The translations under genes and the position numbers were made by a program. A DNA stretch of 64,000 bases from Thermicanus aegyptius DSM 12793 (GTDB taxonomy: Bacteria > Bacillota > Bacilli > Thermicanales > Thermicanaceae): contig NZ_KI783301.1 in NCBI RefSeq assembly GCF_000510645.1, positions 1,666,283-1,730,282 on the forward strand, given 5' to 3'. Shown piece by piece: positions 61,678 to 64,000 of this stretch. The stretch's first letter is position 1, and the number at the start of each line of letters is the position of its first letter. Below the pieces are notes generated by a model. It had not been told where the DNA came from and searched no databases. It saw only the letters and a program-made list of their open reading frames with translations.

Positions 61678-62139
61678 ATGGAGGGAGTTTACCATCTTCA
61701 ACCTAGTTTTAACGAATTTCGAGTCTTTTTTAATGAAAAGGCTCTGGAAATTAGGCCTAATATGGTGATCCGGGATTATGAATGGTTTCCCAAAGGAAAA
61801 GAAGATTTTTTTTTGGTTCGTTATGGGGGAAATAACGCCCTTTATGGAGGGATTAATCGGCAAACAGGTGCGCTTCAGGAGTTGGCTTTGATCCGGGAGA
61901 AAGATGGATCAAGCAATGCCCGTTTAGAAATGATGGTGGGTTCCATTCTCATCCTGGAAGGACTCCGATTACGCTTGTCCATGCCGGAAAAGAGCCGCCT
62001 CTTTGAACAGTTAGGCCTCGTCGGCAAAAGGGATGGAACGGAAAAACGGGAACGTGTCGCCCATTGGGGGAACATGACCTTGCGGCATTATAGCACCGAA
62101 GGTCCTGGCTTTTATGCTTTTTTTCTCCAATATCGCTGA
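61678..62139 (+). CDS. Unrecognised 153-residue protein
   Basis: The protein is not recognised. It looks soluble and mixed alpha/beta (FRVFFNEKALEIRPNMVIRD, FFLVRYGGNNALYGGINRQTG), with a helix SILILEGLRLRLSMPEKSRLF and a Tyr/Phe-rich end. No signal peptide, membrane segment or catalytic motif is visible. A weak GGGGTG lies before the ATG. The codon use is like its neighbours. No terminator was found after it, and a 112-base gap precedes the EamA gene. Confidence 0.65.
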   Translation: MEGVYHLQPSFNEFRVFFNEKALEIRPNMVIRDYEWFPKGKEDFFLVRYGGNNALYGGINRQTGALQELALIREKDGSSNARLEMMVGSILILEGLRLRLSMPEKSRLFEQLGLVGKRDGTEKRERVAHWGNMTLRHYSTEGPGFYAFFLQYR

Positions 62140-62251
62140 AAGGAACGTAAGCAAGGAAAATCCCATGATTTTAACGAATCATGTAAATGGAACGCTAAAA
62201 AGGAATGGATAAACCAGAGAGAGAAAAAGGTTAAAAGATGGGGGATGTAGG

Positions 62252-63193
62252 ATGAAAAGAAGGGAACAGGTTATGGGTAGCCTGGCTGTCTTGTTGGCAG
62301 CCAGTTTTTATGGGGTGATGAGTCCTATTGTGAAGGGGGCGTACGGAGAAGGGCATACGTTTCCGCAAATTACTTTTTCTCAATTTTTTTATGCTACTCT
62401 CTTTTATCTCCCTTTCTTTTTATGGCGTATGGGGAAGGTGAAGATACCTATCAGAGAAGGGGTATGGCTTTTTTTTGTTGGGGTCATAGGATTAGGAGGA
62501 ACAAGCCTTTTCTATTATGCTTCTCTCCAATATCTGCCGGCCTCCATCTCACTCATTCTCTTATTTCAATTTGTCTGGATAGGTCTTCTCATGGATCGAT
62601 TATTTTTTAAGAAGAAAGGATCCCCCTTACAACTTTTTTCCGTATTGATCGTTTTGTTGGGAACCTTTTTTGCGGTTCCTTTATCCTATGAAGGTGGAGG
62701 GATTTATCTGCCCGGCTTCTTGTTAGGCTTAGCTGCAGCCGTAAGCTACTCCTTTTTCCTCATCGGCACCTCTCATATTTCTCACCATATGGAAGGGTGG
62801 TTTAGGAGCGCATGGATGGTGATCGGCGCCATGACCGTGATCGGTCTCATCTTTCTCACGTACGTTCCATTGCAGGAGTTAAATCCCTTTGGCGGCATGA
62901 CGAAATGGGGACTTCTACTTGGCCTATTGGGTCAGGTCTTTCCTCCCCTCCTCTTTTCCTACGGAGCTCCGAAGATCGGAGGGAGTCTTACTTCATTGCT
63001 TGGTTCCATGGAACTGCCGGTTGGGCTCTTGGCTGCATTCTTTCTGCTCAAAGAAGAGATCAACCTCGTACAATGGATGGGGATTCTCCTTATTTTCTCA
63101 GGAATTCTTCTTACCCAGCTTGAACAGTTCATAAACGGAAAGGGGCAAGGGAGGATTCCTTATAGAAGGAAAACTCATGGAGAAAATGGGTAA
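62252..63193 (+). CDS. EamA/DMT-family transporter
   Basis: The 313-residue protein has ten membrane helices in two EamA repeats (residues about 8-140 and 150-292), including FYYASLQYLPASISLILLFQ and SLTSLLGSMELPVGLLAAFF with the proline-containing helix typical of DMT carriers. Substrates of this family are amino acids, metabolites or drugs and cannot be assigned here. The C-terminal tail is basic. Confidence 0.9.
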   Translation: MKRREQVMGSLAVLLAASFYGVMSPIVKGAYGEGHTFPQITFSQFFYATLFYLPFFLWRMGKVKIPIREGVWLFFVGVIGLGGTSLFYYASLQYLPASISLILLFQFVWIGLLMDRLFFKKKGSPLQLFSVLIVLLGTFFAVPLSYEGGGIYLPGFLLGLAAAVSYSFFLIGTSHISHHMEGWFRSAWMVIGAMTVIGLIFLTYVPLQELNPFGGMTKWGLLLGLLGQVFPPLLFSYGAPKIGGSLTSLLGSMELPVGLLAAFFLLKEEINLVQWMGILLIFSGILLTQLEQFINGKGQGRIPYRRKTHGENG

Positions 63194-63226
63194 CGGATGG
63201 GATGCACGGTTTTCCTAAAAAAACCA

Positions 63227-63255
63227 TTGCAACGCGGATTGATTCGTGGTATAGT
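63227..63255 (+). promoter_or_regulatory. Promoter of the tRNA-Leu gene
   Basis: TTGCAA (63227-63232) and TATAGT (63250-63255) are 17 bases apart, 24 bases before the tRNA. Confidence 0.75.
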
Positions 63256-63278
63256 AAATATCGCTTGATTCGTTTTTT

Positions 63279-63365
63279 GCGGGTGTGGCGGAACTGGCAG
63301 ACGCACTAGATTCAGGGTCTAGCGCCTTTACGGGCGTGGGGGTTCGAATCCCTTCACCCGCACCA
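63279..63365 (+). tRNA. tRNA-Leu (anticodon CAG)
   Basis: The acceptor arm GCGGGTG pairs with CACCCGC, with CCA encoded at 63363-63365. The anticodon stem CTAGA/TCTAG holds loop TTCAGGG, anticodon CAG at 63313-63315, reading CUG. The long variable arm (CGCCTTTACGGGCG) and GGTTCGAATCC T-arm confirm a class II leucine tRNA of 87 bases. Confidence 0.97.
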
Positions 63366-63378
63366 TACAGGGCAGTTG

Positions 63379-63404
63379 AACTCCAAATGGTCTGGAGTTT
63401 TTTT
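63379..63404 (+). terminator. Terminator after tRNA-Leu
   Basis: AACTCCA (63379-63385) pairs with TGGAGTT (63393-63399), followed by T. Confidence 0.85.
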
Positions 63405-63535
63405 ATTGATAAGTTTATTTCACCGCAGGATGATAAGACCGATTCCAGACGTTGAAATGATTGCAAGAAAATCTTTAGCAACAGGTGTTGTTCTCTAGGG
63501 GCAGTTAAGACGGCTGCCTCTTTCTTTATGCGTAA

Positions 63536-64000
<465 letters not shown>

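Overview
The window is an ordinary-composition stretch of a spore-forming Bacillota chromosome, most likely Bacillales. The evidence is the conserved order rpsU-yqeY-yqfC-yqfD-phoH-pgpH-ybeY-dgkA-cdd-era-yqzL-recO-glyQS-ccpN-ppsR-ppdK-dnaG-sigA-trmK-yqfO, strong AGGAGG ribosome-binding sites, sporulation genes (yqfC/yqfD, a SpoVB-type flippase, sleB, a KinB-like kinase) and a T-box leader. The species cannot be fixed from sequence alone. Molybdenum cofactor, hydrogenase, FNR-type and cytochrome-maturation genes suggest a facultative or microaerophilic lifestyle (inference).

Layout. 1-100: probable end of an insertion sequence. 113-12327: translation and cell-cycle housekeeping block, ending with the T-box-controlled glycyl-tRNA synthetase. 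12409-15642: MarR-controlled EmrAB-type efflux operon. 15701-19976: ccpN-ppsR-ppdK, the regulator, the PPDK regulatory protein and pyruvate phosphate dikinase, with CcpN-type sites in front of the operon. 20118-27140: candidate coat protein, dnaG, sigA, acyl-CoA dehydrogenase, trmK, yqfO. 27291-34197: flippase, pseudouridine synthase, LpdD-like protein, then a molybdopterin operon with tatC embedded. 34240-36442: cobalamin riboswitch and btuCD. 36530-39842: sleB, then two TlpA/ResA thioredoxins, a membrane protein and ccdA. 40044-41712: SOS-type polymerase with YolD. 41715-42862: a lone [NiFe]-hydrogenase small subunit behind FNR-like sites. 42923-48919: WYL regulator, PC4-like protein, sirtuin and the MrfAB repair pair. 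48977-50040: decayed TRAP permease. 50228-56858: SPFH/NfeD pair, Hsp20-like protein, membrane M1 peptidase and the glyoxylate shunt (aceB-aceA). 57059-64000: sporulation-type kinase, ecsAB, cold-shock protein, EamA permease, tRNA-Leu and the start of a GH13 glucosidase.

The most notable items are: (1) an orphan group-1-like hydrogenase small subunit that has lost the twin-arginine signal and the C-terminal anchor, has no large subunit beside it, and sits behind an FNR-type dyad centred at -41.5 of a -10 box plus a perfect TGTGA-N6-TCACA dyad; (2) CcpN-consensus sites in front of ccpN-ppsR-ppdK; (3) ppsR, which appears to start at AUU; (4) a sporulation-kinase gene with a SigH-like promoter carrying a Spo0A box; (5) a TRAP permease pseudogene with three identifiable lesions. 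No CRISPR array, prophage or rRNA operon was seen. No wholly new multi-gene system could be established; the hydrogenase locus is the best candidate for unexpected biology.
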